Positions 46,046 to 54,227 of a stretch of DNA of 64,000 nucleotides are shown here, in pieces. The stretch spans positions 62,001 through 126,000 of the forward strand of contig NZ_JALKAP010000004.1 in NCBI RefSeq assembly GCF_023016045.1, read 5' to 3'. Made by a program: the position numbers and the translations under genes. Position 1 is the first letter of the stretch. Each line of letters begins with the position of its first letter. This DNA comes from Marinobacter sp. S6332 (lineage in GTDB: Bacteria > Pseudomonadota > Gammaproteobacteria > Pseudomonadales > Oleiphilaceae). A model generated the notes under the pieces. That model ran no database searches and was not told the origin of the DNA. It saw only the letters and a program-made list of their open reading frames with translations.

Positions 46046-47681
46046 ACTGGATGGATGTACTTGAGCTTCCAGAGCTGGATCTTGATAGAGCCGTTCCCGT
46101 AGGCGGTTGGAAGTGCAGTGAATAGAGAATTCGATCAAGCACAGCCTGCCCATTCCACGCCGGGTCATTATTCACCATGCCCACAACAGCCCAAGTTGTG
46201 TTGTTCTCGTCTCGCGTAAAGCCCGCAATAGAGCGAACATTTTCAAGGTAACCGGTTTTAATGCGGCCTTCTCCGTCCATTCCGGTATTACGAAGACGCC
46301 GTGCCATGGTTCCGTCCATAGCGATAATAGGCATGGAGGCCATAAGGTCTGACGAGTAGGGGCTATTCCAAGCGTGTTGTAGGATTTTGGTACCCTGTCT
46401 TGCAGTAATTCGACCATGACGTGTTAGGCCAGCCCCATTGTCGATGACCATACCTGCGGTATCGATGCCCTTTTTCTCAAGCCAATCGTATATAACGCGT
46501 ATGCCGGCAACGCGGTCATCGCTTTCGTTATCCAGCCGGTTTTGGGCGCCAATAGTCAGCAACAACTGCCGTGCCATCACGTTACTGCTCCACTTATTGA
46601 TGTCCCGTACCATGGTCACCAAATCGGGTGAGGTGGTTTTCATCACTAGCCGTGCCGTTTCCGGCGTTGTTCCGGTTTGGTTTCCGCCTGACACAATAAT
46701 GCCCATCTCGCCAAGCAGAGAACGAATCATCGAAGCGCTGTATTGCTCGTGGGGCAATAAAGAGAAATAGGCTGTCGTGCGGCATCCCTGTGGCAATTTG
46801 CCCGTTACTCGCACGGTTACCTGTCCACCATCTTGCACCACGGGCTGCCAATCAAAATTCCGACGTGCGGGGCAGGGCCCTTCAGGTACAGCAGTTACAC
46901 GGTTGTCGATAACAACCTCGCTTAAAGCAGGTGTGCTCCAAGCTTGGGTGCCGCGCTCATCTGCCCGAATTTGAAAGTGCAAAAGGTTGAGGTTGGTGAG
47001 GTAAGCCGATGGCTCAACCAAAAACGGTGCGTATGGATTGCTGCCATTGTCAGCAAATGCAGGAAAGCCCCCATCCACCTTGAAGTAGCTGCCATCCAGA
47101 ACGAGATTGCCCTCGATGCGGTTTACACCCATATCGCGAAGTTCCCGCAGGGTTGCCCATAATCGCTCGAAGGTCAGTTTTGGATCGCCGCCAAAACGCA
47201 CATACAGGTTCCCTTTAAGGGTATCGCCTACCATTTGTCCGTCTGTCAGAAAATCGGTATCCCAGTGATGAGTAGGGCCAAGGATTTCCAGCGCTGCATA
47301 GGTGGTGATCACCTTCATAATCGAGCCGGGGCTCATAGGTATATCGGCATTGATATGCTGGTCAAGCCCCGGACCGTTCAGCGGCACCGCGGCCATGCTC
47401 AATGCTTCGTCGCTGTTAAGGGATTTTGTGGCGTAATCTTGCATCTGGCTGGCCCAAAGGCGATTACTGCTGTAGCTCTTATCGTCGCCATCCGCAGCCA
47501 GCGCAGAAGGCAGATGCGCCAGACCCGGTGCTAGTGCGATAGCTGTAGCAAGGATCAAGGCTGGGCGCCGTATTTTACGGCGGATATTTCCTGCGCTATT
47601 CGTATGCGGCATACCCGAGATTACCATGTTGGCCAGGCTATGAAATGTGCGGATAGATCCGCTGATTAAACAATAGCCCAT
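46044..47681 (-). CDS. dacB: D-alanyl-D-alanine carboxypeptidase/endopeptidase (PBP4)
   Basis: A class C penicillin-binding protein that trims peptide stems and cross-links in the periplasm. The catalytic motifs are SIMK (in MSPGSIMKVITTYAAL), SNV in WSSNVMARQLLLT, and KTG in GRIKTGYLENV. The signal peptide (RRKIRRPALILATAIALAPG) lies after an unusually long N-terminus when the first ATG is used; starts at 47627 or 47612 are equally possible, none with a strong ribosome site. The protein is 545 residues from the first ATG, 522 from the third. It is divergent from a GST-like gene. Confidence 0.88.
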   Translation of the reverse strand: MGYCLISGSIRTFHSLANMVISGMPHTNSAGNIRRKIRRPALILATAIALAPGLAHLPSALAADGDDKSYSSNRLWASQMQDYATKSLNSDEALSMAAVPLNGPGLDQHINADIPMSPGSIMKVITTYAALEILGPTHHWDTDFLTDGQMVGDTLKGNLYVRFGGDPKLTFERLWATLRELRDMGVNRIEGNLVLDGSYFKVDGGFPAFADNGSNPYAPFLVEPSAYLTNLNLLHFQIRADERGTQAWSTPALSEVVIDNRVTAVPEGPCPARRNFDWQPVVQDGGQVTVRVTGKLPQGCRTTAYFSLLPHEQYSASMIRSLLGEMGIIVSGGNQTGTTPETARLVMKTTSPDLVTMVRDINKWSSNVMARQLLLTIGAQNRLDNESDDRVAGIRVIYDWLEKKGIDTAGMVIDNGAGLTRHGRITARQGTKILQHAWNSPYSSDLMASMPIIAMDGTMARRLRNTGMDGEGRIKTGYLENVRSIAGFTRDENNTTWAVVGMVNNDPAWNGQAVLDRILYSLHFQPPTGTALSRSSSGSSSTSIQ

Positions 47682-47778
47682 CTTTGTTCATTGTACTATG
47701 CAGAAAACCTCTACATGACGTTAATAAATGCCAGTAGACTGCTTGTTTGTATTGGAGTTTGTCACAGCGTGTAAGTTG

Positions 47779-47805
47779 CGTTGCTGTCAGTATCCGACAG
47801 CAACG
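47779..47805. promoter_or_regulatory. Perfect hairpin between divergent dacB and GST-like genes
   Basis: CGTTGCTGTC pairs with GACAGCAACG (10 base pairs, 7-base loop) in the middle of the 188-base divergent region. It has no T-run after it, so it is more likely an operator or a structured leader than a terminator. Which protein binds is unknown. Confidence 0.5.
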
Positions 47806-47869
47806 TCAGCCAATGTAAAAGCTACATGTTTGGTGATAATGATGAAGTTTTCAACAGAGGAATTGCTCT

Positions 47870-48637
47870 ATGCTTAATATGTTGGCCCATCACGCAAATG
47901 TGCTTGGTTCTGTGGCAACGTCATCGCTAACGGCCTGGCGCGGGTGTCTTGTAGTAAAGGCTGTTGCGCAACCTGAGCAACCCTTGGTGCTTTACGACAT
48001 GGAAGGTTGCCCATACTGTCGGCGAGTTCGCGAAGCATTGACCGCGCTCAACCTTGATGTACAAATTCGACCCTGCCCTAAGGGCGGGCGAGTTTTTCGG
48101 CCGCAGGCTGAAGCGACGGGGGGCAAGCAGCAATTCCCTTTGCTGGTTGACCGTAATACCGAAACCGTGATGTACGAGTCGGAAGCCATTATCGAGTACC
48201 TTTTCCGCCAATATGCACAGCGGCCGGTGCCCGGCTATTATCGTGAGCGCGTTTGGCAGCCGGTTTTGGGCTCGATGGCCTCTGTTGCCAGTGCTATGAG
48301 AGGATTGCGAGCCAATGCAGGAAAGCGGCCAGAGCAACCGCTGCATTTGTGGAGTTTTGAGGGCAGTCCATTCTCTCGTTTGGTGCGCGAGAAACTGTGC
48401 GAGTTGGAACTTCCATACACTCTGCATAATTTGGGTAAAGAACACTGGACTGAAATTGGCCCTGCCAAGCAACGTCTCAAGCCCGGGCCCTATAAGCCTA
48501 TAGCTGGCGGCAAGCGTGATGCTTTTTTCAAGGCTCACGGTCGAGTGCAGGTGCCTTACCTTGAAGACCCGAATACCGGTGAAGGGTTGTTTGAGTCTGC
48601 GCGCATACTGGACTACCTGACCGCGCAATATGGTTAA
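47870..48637 (+). CDS. Protein of two tandem glutathione S-transferase N-terminal (thioredoxin-fold) domains
   Basis: A 255-residue protein. Domain 1 (about 35-125) has LVLYDMEGCPYCRRVREAL with a CPYC redox motif and ESEAIIEYLFRQY. Domain 2 (about 155-255) has LHLWSFEGSPFSRLVREKL, in which the CxxC is replaced by SPFS, and FESARILDYLTAQYG. The helical C-terminal domain normal for GSTs is absent from both. The first domain may act as a thiol-disulfide or glutathione-dependent oxidoreductase. A ribosome site GAGGAA precedes the ATG. Confidence 0.8.
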   Translation: MLNMLAHHANVLGSVATSSLTAWRGCLVVKAVAQPEQPLVLYDMEGCPYCRRVREALTALNLDVQIRPCPKGGRVFRPQAEATGGKQQFPLLVDRNTETVMYESEAIIEYLFRQYAQRPVPGYYRERVWQPVLGSMASVASAMRGLRANAGKRPEQPLHLWSFEGSPFSRLVREKLCELELPYTLHNLGKEHWTEIGPAKQRLKPGPYKPIAGGKRDAFFKAHGRVQVPYLEDPNTGEGLFESARILDYLTAQYG

Positions 48638-48735
48638 AACACGTCAGCGTTCACTCTGTTTCATGGGCAATTAGACGGGTATCATAGCCTGCTATCGAGC
48701 AGAAGCTTGAGAGCAGCAAGATCCAATCAGTTAGG

Positions 48736-49155
48736 ATGTTTATGTATACCGGTCAGTGCCTGTGTGGCGATATTACCTTTGAATATGAAGGCCCTCTGGG
48801 GCCTATCTCTCTCTGCCATTGCAGCCAGTGTCGCCGTGCTCATGGCAGTGCTTTTTCTGCCAGTTCTCCGGTTCAGAAGGTTCGTTTTCGGTTCCTATCG
48901 GGAGAAGAGCAACTTACCGAGTACGAATCGCGTCCGGGAAAGTACCGGGCATTTTGTCGCCGCTGTGGCAGCCACCTGTATAGCCGGGTGGATGCAATAA
49001 CGGGTATTCTCCGCTTGCGTGTTGGCGTCATTAACGAGCCTCTGGGCAAAGGCCCTGCGCAGCATGTTTATACTGGCTCAAAATCCGACTGGTTTGAAAT
49101 TACCGATACGGTTGCTCAGTACGAAAAAACCGAGCGTACCGGTGACCCTCATTGA
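48736..49155 (+). CDS. GFA family (glutathione-dependent formaldehyde-activating-like) protein
   Basis: A 139-residue zinc protein: YTGQCLCGDITFEY, CHCSQCRRAHGSAFS, and FCRRCGSHLYSR provide the seven cysteines that bind two zinc ions in this fold. The name refers to Gfa of Paracoccus, but most members have no tested function. The start at 48736 fits MFMYTGQCLCG. The last 7 bases overlap the convergent sugar dehydrogenase gene. Confidence 0.88.
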   Translation: MFMYTGQCLCGDITFEYEGPLGPISLCHCSQCRRAHGSAFSASSPVQKVRFRFLSGEEQLTEYESRPGKYRAFCRRCGSHLYSRVDAITGILRLRVGVINEPLGKGPAQHVYTGSKSDWFEITDTVAQYEKTERTGDPH

Positions 49156-50273
49156 GCCGGTACAATCCGGTAGACTTTGCCTTCTGGCGAGTCGGTGAGT
49201 AACCACAACTCGCCATCTGGGCCAGCTCGAACGTCGCGTATTCGTTCTTTCAGGTTGGTGAGTAAATCTTCCTCGTTAGTGACCCGTCCGTTTTCGATTT
49301 CCAAGCGCACCAGTTTGCGCAACTTGAGAGCACCTACGAACAAGTTGCCTTGCCATTCAGGAAATTCGGAGCCGGTGTAAAAGGCCATGCCTGACGGTGC
49401 AATGGATGGATCCCAGTAGTGTAAGGGCTGCGCCATGCCTTCTTTTGCGGTATCCAGAGTGATCGGAAGTCCAGAGTAACCTATGCCGTAGGTTATTTCG
49501 GGCCACCCGTAATTCGTACCGGCTGTTAAGATATTGATTTCGTCACCGCCGCGCGGGCCGTGCTCGTGAGTCCAGATATCACCGGATTCCGGGTGTACGG
49601 TCATGCCCTGAATATTGCGGTTTCCCCAAGTGAACAGTGTGTCCTTGGTGCCTTTGTCATCAAGTCCTGGATTACCGGGCGCCGGCTTACCATTGACGGT
49701 TATGCGGTGAACCCCACCCGCACCGTCTTGTGTGTCTTGAGCCCGATCCATCTCACCGCGGTCGCCAACGGATATATAGAGGTAACCGGATGCGTCAAAG
49801 GCCATTCGCCCGCCAAAGTGGCGCGACGTATTGGAGCGGGGCAGGGCTTCAAAAATCACCACTACCTCTTTTAACTGCCCGTTTTCAATCACCGCGCGAG
49901 CGACCCGTGTTGTCATCCCCTTGCGGGAGCTGTGGGCGTAACTAAGGAACAGAGTTCTGTTTTCTTGGAAATCTGGGTGCAGGAGAACATCGAGCAACCC
50001 GCCCTGACCGGATACAGCGAGTGATGGAAGGCCGCGTACAGCTTGGGGTAGCAGTTCGCCATTTTGAATAACGCGCAGTCGCCCCGCTCTTTCTGTAACG
50101 AGCACAGAGCCATCTGGCAGAAACGCCAAGCTCCAAGGGTGCTCAAGACCCGTGGTAACGGTTTCCAGCTTGAAGTGAGTATTCTCGCTGGTGAATGTTT
50201 GGCCCGTTGAAACAATTGGCAGCCATAACAAAAGTAGACTGCTGAGTGTGATAAATGATCGGACAGAGAGCAT
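49149..50273 (-). CDS. PQQ-dependent sugar (glucose/sorbosone) dehydrogenase, YliI-like
   Basis: A secreted six-bladed beta-propeller of 374 residues. A signal peptide (SFITLSSLLLLWLPIVSTGQ) precedes the enzyme. Typical blocks are present: GLEHPWSLAFLPDGSVLVTERAGRL, GQGGLLDVLLHPDFQ, YISVGDRGEMDRAQD, HEHGPRGGDEINIL and GPDGELWLLTDSPEG. The HEHGPRGGDE stretch is the PQQ site of soluble aldose dehydrogenases. A Fur box lies 20 bases upstream of the start. PQQ synthesis genes are not in the window. Confidence 0.9.
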   Translation of the reverse strand: MLSVRSFITLSSLLLLWLPIVSTGQTFTSENTHFKLETVTTGLEHPWSLAFLPDGSVLVTERAGRLRVIQNGELLPQAVRGLPSLAVSGQGGLLDVLLHPDFQENRTLFLSYAHSSRKGMTTRVARAVIENGQLKEVVVIFEALPRSNTSRHFGGRMAFDASGYLYISVGDRGEMDRAQDTQDGAGGVHRITVNGKPAPGNPGLDDKGTKDTLFTWGNRNIQGMTVHPESGDIWTHEHGPRGGDEINILTAGTNYGWPEITYGIGYSGLPITLDTAKEGMAQPLHYWDPSIAPSGMAFYTGSEFPEWQGNLFVGALKLRKLVRLEIENGRVTNEEDLLTNLKERIRDVRAGPDGELWLLTDSPEGKVYRIVPAQ

Positions 50274-50292
50274 TTTCGTCCCCTTTTCTATT

Positions 50293-50311
50293 GCAAATGA
50301 TAATCAATATC
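50293..50311. promoter_or_regulatory. Fur box between the sugar dehydrogenase and a small ORF
   Basis: GCAAATGATAATCAATATC matches the 19-base Fur consensus at 16 positions by my count. It lies 20 bases before the start of the minus-strand dehydrogenase gene and about 90 bases before the small plus-strand ORF at 50400. It should make one or both genes iron-repressed. Confidence 0.8.
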
Positions 50312-50399
50312 ATTAATATATTTTTGTGCTCAGCTAACATGCAGGAGCACAAACATTCCATACGGTCTGTTTACACCATAAGCTCAGGGAGATACAGCT

Positions 50400-50498
50400 A
50401 TGACGGCAGAGCAGGAAATGATTGAAGGGCTAAAACTTGCGGCAGGCGCCGGCCTTTTCGTTGCTTTAGTGGTTGCCGGGCTTGCGGTTGCGCTGTAA
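50400..50498 (+). CDS. 32-residue single-span membrane peptide
   Basis: A short frame starting MTAEQEMIEGLKLAAGAG and ending in a hydrophobic helix (about residues 13-32, AGLFVALVVAGLAVAL). AGGGAG lies about 8 bases before the ATG. The charged start and single membrane segment make it a plausible real small protein. It sits downstream of the Fur box and its stop lies inside the end of the yaiI gene on the other strand. No similar protein is known to me. Confidence 0.55.
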   Translation: MTAEQEMIEGLKLAAGAGLFVALVVAGLAVAL

Positions 50499-50927
50499 CC
50501 ATCGATCCAATTTATCAGCGAATTCTTTGCGATCGGTTTGACTGAACGGCGCTGCGCCTCCGGTAACTTGCCCGGCGTTGCGCATTTCTTCCATGAAATT
50601 CCTCATCGCCAGACGTTGACGGATATTTTCTTTAGTAAAAGCTTGGCCCCTTGGATTAAACACATCTGCGCCTTTCTCAATAGCCTCGGCCGCCAAGGGG
50701 ATGTCTTGGGTAATTACGAGGTCACCCGGGCTCAGCTGGTCCATAATCTCGTTATCCGCCACATCGAAACCCTGCATAACCTGTCTAGACTTTATATAGG
50801 GGCTCGGCGGTAGCTTGATCACATGGTTGGCGATGAAGGTCGTTTGCACCTGCCAGCGAGTTGCGGCGCGACAAAGTATTTCCCGTATGGGGACAGGGCA
50901 GGCGTCAGCATCGACCCAGATTGGCAT
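50466..50927 (-). CDS. yaiI: YaiI/YqxD family (DUF188) protein
   Basis: A 153-residue protein of the DUF188 family, with the typical MPIWVDADACPVPIREIL start, GDLVITQDIPLAAEAIEKGA (about 87-106), NPRGQAFTKENI and GAAPFSQTDRKEFADKLDRW. The aspartate-rich pattern is that of a PIN-like nuclease fold, though no activity is established. The length is normal. Its last part overlaps the small ORF at 50400-50498 on the other strand. Confidence 0.92.
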   Translation of the reverse strand: MPIWVDADACPVPIREILCRAATRWQVQTTFIANHVIKLPPSPYIKSRQVMQGFDVADNEIMDQLSPGDLVITQDIPLAAEAIEKGADVFNPRGQAFTKENIRQRLAMRNFMEEMRNAGQVTGGAAPFSQTDRKEFADKLDRWLQRNRKPGNH

Positions 50928-51054
50928 AGCAGATTCCTCGAAATAGTTGATTTTGGTTACTGAGTTTACCTTTAGTTGATCAGGGCTCCCAGCCCCCGGA
51001 TTTGCAGGGGTGTTGGTGGTATAATCCCTTCAAATTCATTTACAGGAGCCTCCG

Positions 51055-51393
51055 ATGTCCCAACTACCGCCTTGCCCTCAGTGTGGATCTGAATATACCT
51101 ATGAAGATGGTGTTCAGCTGATTTGCCCTGAGTGCGCTCACGAATGGACAGAAGCCGAGGCGGCAGCGAAGGCCGAAGGTAAAGTTGTGAGAGATGCTAA
51201 CGGCAACGAGCTTCAGGATGGAGACGCGGTAACCGTTATTAAGGATTTGAAGGTTAAGGGTTCAAGCTTGGTTGTTAAGGTTGGCACCAAGGTTAAGAGC
51301 ATTCGTCTGGTTGAGGGTGACCACGATATTGATTGCAAAATTGATGGCATTGGCGCCATGAAGCTTAAGTCTGAGTTTGTTAAAAAGGCCTGA
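51055..51393 (+). CDS. yjdM: Zinc-ribbon protein YjdM (PhnA)
   Basis: A 112-residue protein with an N-terminal zinc ribbon ([21 protein letters not shown], here over about residues 6-26, in two CxxC pairs) and a C-terminal SH3-like barrel ([52 protein letters not shown]). It was first named for phosphonate use (PhnA), but it is not a phosphonatase. Role unclear. AGGAGCC precedes the ATG. Confidence 0.93.
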   Translation: MSQLPPCPQCGSEYTYEDGVQLICPECAHEWTEAEAAAKAEGKVVRDANGNELQDGDAVTVIKDLKVKGSSLVVKVGTKVKSIRLVEGDHDIDCKIDGIGAMKLKSEFVKKA

Positions 51394-51547
51394 TGCCGGC
51401 AGCCCCCTAATATTGTCTCGCTCGCTGCGACTATTCGACGCACTCCATTCCTTGCGTTGAGTTGAACTGAAAGCAACACTGTTAGCCTTCTGCTTGCAGT
51501 TCCTGACATCAGTCATTTTCAGATTAACCGTAGCGATGCGAGATACC

Positions 51548-52057
51548 ATGATAAAACGAATCCTTTTTCTTATTGTAGCCAGCACAATGGCCCTCCCAGC
51601 TTTCATCAGTGGTGCGGTGGCCCATGAGTACTCTCATGGGAGCGTTGAAATTGATCACCCTTGGAGCCGACCAACCCCGCCGGGCACGCCCATGGGAGTC
51701 GGCTATCTGGTTATCAAGAACCATAGTGACGCTGATATAACGCTGGTGGGCGCAAGCACGCCAAGGGCCGATCGTGTTTCAATCCACGAAACGCTTATGA
51801 AAGACGGTGTGATGCGCATGCAATCACTTAAAAGCGGGCTGACTATATCGGCAGGGGAGGTTGTGGAACTCAAACCCCATAGCTATCACCTGATGCTGGA
51901 GAAGCTGGTTGAACCGCTAAAGGCGGGAGAGCGCATTCCCCTCAGACTGGAATTCAAGGGGGCGGACGCGATGGATGTGGAACTCAGTGTACAGTCGCTA
52001 GACGCTGACATGGGGCAGAAAGAAATGGATCATTCCGGGCACAACATGGAGCATTGA
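51548..52057 (+). CDS. Periplasmic copper chaperone PCu(A)C
   Basis: A 169-residue secreted protein. I start at the ATG at 51548 (MIKRILFLIVASTMALPAF), which gives a clean signal peptide. The copper site H-x10-M-x21-H-x-M type is present: IHETLMKDGVMRM and LKPHSYHLMLEKL. A His- and Met-rich tail (MGQKEMDHSGHNMEH) and an N-terminal HEYSHG add copper ligands. These chaperones deliver Cu(I) to cytochrome oxidase. No partner Sco protein is adjacent. Confidence 0.9.
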   Translation: MIKRILFLIVASTMALPAFISGAVAHEYSHGSVEIDHPWSRPTPPGTPMGVGYLVIKNHSDADITLVGASTPRADRVSIHETLMKDGVMRMQSLKSGLTISAGEVVELKPHSYHLMLEKLVEPLKAGERIPLRLEFKGADAMDVELSVQSLDADMGQKEMDHSGHNMEH

Positions 52058-52144
52058 CCCTGTTATTCTGGGTGGCCAGTGGCGTTTCCAGTGTGCAAGG
52101 TATGCTATAGAAACGTCACGGGCACCGTATTGATTTCTGTGTGC

Positions 52145-52321
52145 TTACGAGCAACCGCCACAACAAACACCCGGATCCCCGTGCTTTCCTTTTTTGGGGG
52201 AGCTTTCCGAAGCGGCAACGGAAGCTTCTGAGCTTTCTTGCGCCGCGCCAGCATTCAGCTTTTCAGCTTCTGCCTTATCGGTATTTTTGGGGCTGGTTAC
52301 TTCCTTAAATAATTGCGTCAT
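52145..52321 (-). CDS. CCGSCS-motif-like small protein
   Basis: A 58-residue protein that ends GDPGVCCGGCS, close to the CCGSCS motif family of small gammaproteobacterial proteins. The N-terminal part is a low-complexity Ala, Ser, Glu, Lys segment (TQLFKEVTSPKNTDKAEAEK). GGCAGGAAA precedes the ATG with about 8-base spacing. The cysteine-rich C-terminus may bind a metal or be modified. Function unknown. The next gene upstream on the same strand is cspA at 53934, too far to be an operon. Confidence 0.7.
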   Translation of the reverse strand: MTQLFKEVTSPKNTDKAEAEKLNAGAAQESSEASVAASESSPKKGKHGDPGVCCGGCS

Positions 52322-52593
52322 AGAATGATTTCCTGCCGTTAAGAGCCGTTTGATATGCTCAGAATGTTAAGCGTCATTTTAGATGAATGTTATTGGTATT
52401 TTTGGTGCCAGTCAACGTGTGTTTTTCGGAATCTAGGTTTTGCTTGAAGGGGCAGGTGCGTCTATTCTAGGTAGGCGGTAGTGTTGCGCAGACACCTTTG
52501 CATGCAGGCTGAACTATCTTGCTAGCCCGCGTTGGACAGAGAGCGTTCTTGTTGGTGGGGCAGATAGTTAAATAACTAGGGATTTTTGAACTC

Positions 52594-53664
52594 ATGGAAA
52601 GCAATGCAGCCGTGCCTGATTCCTCGCATCACAATGAGCGCAGGCCCCAGTTCTGGCGCGTAGCCCGCCTAACCTGCCAACTTGCAGGCGCTGTAGATGT
52701 TTCCTTTTTCTTCTTGTTCCACATTCTAGGGTCCCCCATTTTGGCGTGGGTCAACGTTATCAGTGTGTCTATGTACGTTGCCGCATACTACGCATTAGGG
52801 CGCCAGCAGAATCGTTTGGCTATCCGGCTCATTTGGATTGAGGTTATTGTTCATTCTGCCTTAGGTACTGTTCTGATCGGCTGGGGTAGCGGCTTCCATT
52901 ATTACCTTCTTATGTTTATTCCTGCCTTGTTCGTTACCATGCCCCTCAAGGGTGCGGCTCTTTCATTGGTCGGGCTTTGGGGGTATTACGTAGGTCTGGA
53001 TATTCTGATGTGGTTTATTGCGCCCATTCAGCCCGTATCATCCGGTGCCTTGTTGGGCGTTCACCTGTTTAACCTGAGCATTGTGTTTGCCATGTTCAGT
53101 TACCTATCTTTTTTCTATCTGAGCATGGTGCTTTCAGCCCAGCGAAAACTTCGTCGGTTGGCGACTATAGATCCGTTAACAGGGCTACTTAATCGGAGCC
53201 ACGGAAGCGAGTTGGCAGAAAAGGAAATTGCACGGTTCCACCGGGAAGGGCACCCGGTGTCGTTTATGTTGCTCGACGTGGATCACTTTAAATTGGTCAA
53301 CGATCGTTACGGGCATGAAATGGGAGATAGGGTACTTGCCAAGATCGCGCAGTTAATATCGGCGCAGCTACGAACCCAAGACCTTGTAGCTCGCTGGGGT
53401 GGTGAAGAGTTTTTGATCATTCTGCCAACTACGAGTATCGAGAGTGCCTTGTCCAGCGCGGAAAGAGTGCGAGATGCGCTTTGCAGTTATGACTGGAAAG
53501 CTATCGATGGAATGGCAATGAATGTCACTATCAGCGTGGGCGTTAGCGAATTTTTTGAAGGTGACGATATAGCTTCTGTTATTCGCCGTGCAGATCAGGC
53601 GCTTTACCGTAGCAAGGCTGGGGGTAGGAATAGGGTTGAGCGGGAGGAGGTTTTAGAGCAATAA
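52594..53664 (+). CDS. Membrane diguanylate cyclase (GGDEF)
   Basis: A 356-residue protein. An N-terminal region of about 180 residues holds six membrane segments (FFFLFHILGSPILAW, VIVHSALGTVLIGWG, YLLMFIPALFV and others), a MASE-type sensor. The GGDEF domain (about 190-350) has RRLATIDPLTGLLNRSHG, LLDVDHFKLVND and the active site ARWGGEEFLIILP; the last helix ADQALYRSKAGGRNRV is complete, unlike in the truncated protein at 25643. No I-site RxxD is evident just before GGEEF. Makes c-di-GMP. Confidence 0.9.
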   Translation: MESNAAVPDSSHHNERRPQFWRVARLTCQLAGAVDVSFFFLFHILGSPILAWVNVISVSMYVAAYYALGRQQNRLAIRLIWIEVIVHSALGTVLIGWGSGFHYYLLMFIPALFVTMPLKGAALSLVGLWGYYVGLDILMWFIAPIQPVSSGALLGVHLFNLSIVFAMFSYLSFFYLSMVLSAQRKLRRLATIDPLTGLLNRSHGSELAEKEIARFHREGHPVSFMLLDVDHFKLVNDRYGHEMGDRVLAKIAQLISAQLRTQDLVARWGGEEFLIILPTTSIESALSSAERVRDALCSYDWKAIDGMAMNVTISVGVSEFFEGDDIASVIRRADQALYRSKAGGRNRVEREEVLEQ

Positions 53665-53684
53665 AACACTGATCTCCAGATAGC

Positions 53685-53710
53685 AAAAAGGCAGCCGAAG
53701 CTGCCTTTTT
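53685..53710. terminator. Bidirectional terminator between the GGDEF and csp genes
   Basis: AAAAAGGCAGC pairs with GCTGCCTTTTT (loop CGAA), with A/T tracts on both sides, between convergent genes ending at 53664 and 53728. A textbook intrinsic terminator for both directions. Confidence 0.92.
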
Positions 53711-53727
53711 CTAACGTTGTCTGTTAA

Positions 53728-53934
53728 TTAAACAGCAACAACGTTCTCAGCCTGAGGACCTTTCTGGCCCTGAGTCACGGTGAAGTCAACTTGCTGGCCT
53801 TCAGCCAGAGTCTTAAAACCGCCGCCCTGAATAGCGCTGTAGTGAACAAATACGTCGGGGCCGCCTTCACGAGTGATAAAGCCAAAACCTTTTGCTTCGT
53901 TGAAAAACTTAACAGTACCGGTAACAGTAGACAT
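53728..53934 (-). CDS. Cold shock protein, CspA family
   Basis: A 68-residue single cold-shock domain with RNP1 (KGFGFITRE, about 14-22) and RNP2 (DVFVHYSAI, about 27-35). It binds single-stranded nucleic acid and melts mRNA structure. About 250 to 290 bases of non-coding DNA separate it from the upstream crotonase gene; cold-shock genes usually have a long 5' leader, which would fit, but I did not identify a cold box. Confidence 0.95.
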   Translation of the reverse strand: MSTVTGTVKFFNEAKGFGFITREGGPDVFVHYSAIQGGGFKTLAEGQQVDFTVTQGQKGPQAENVVAV

Positions 53935-54227
53935 AATATAATCCTGAATTCAATCTTTTAAAATGCCGCCAGATCATCATTTTGATGGCTGGTCAGCGAT
54001 ATGCGGAAACAAAAAACGGGCGTGATCAAAAACAGGACGTACAACTACTGGAATGCGTCATATTGATGAAGTGCTTTGCTAAATCTTTCCAACGAGGGCC
54101 ACTTTACCTGCTGGTTAATGAAAAGCAAAGAACTTTCTTGTACGTATAAACCCGACATTTCTAGCAACATAGGGTATGTTTGCGTCTGCGTTTCAGAAAT
54201 TGCGTAAATCAACAGAGGAGTATTGTC

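Noticed and set aside
47927..48628. 233-codon open frame on the minus strand opposite the GST-like gene
   Set aside because: The plus-strand frame has clear thioredoxin-fold motifs; the minus-strand product has none.
52322..52593. A further gene or RNA in the 270-base gap before the GGDEF gene
   Set aside because: No open frame with a ribosome site and no stable structure seen; I record it as non-coding with promoters.
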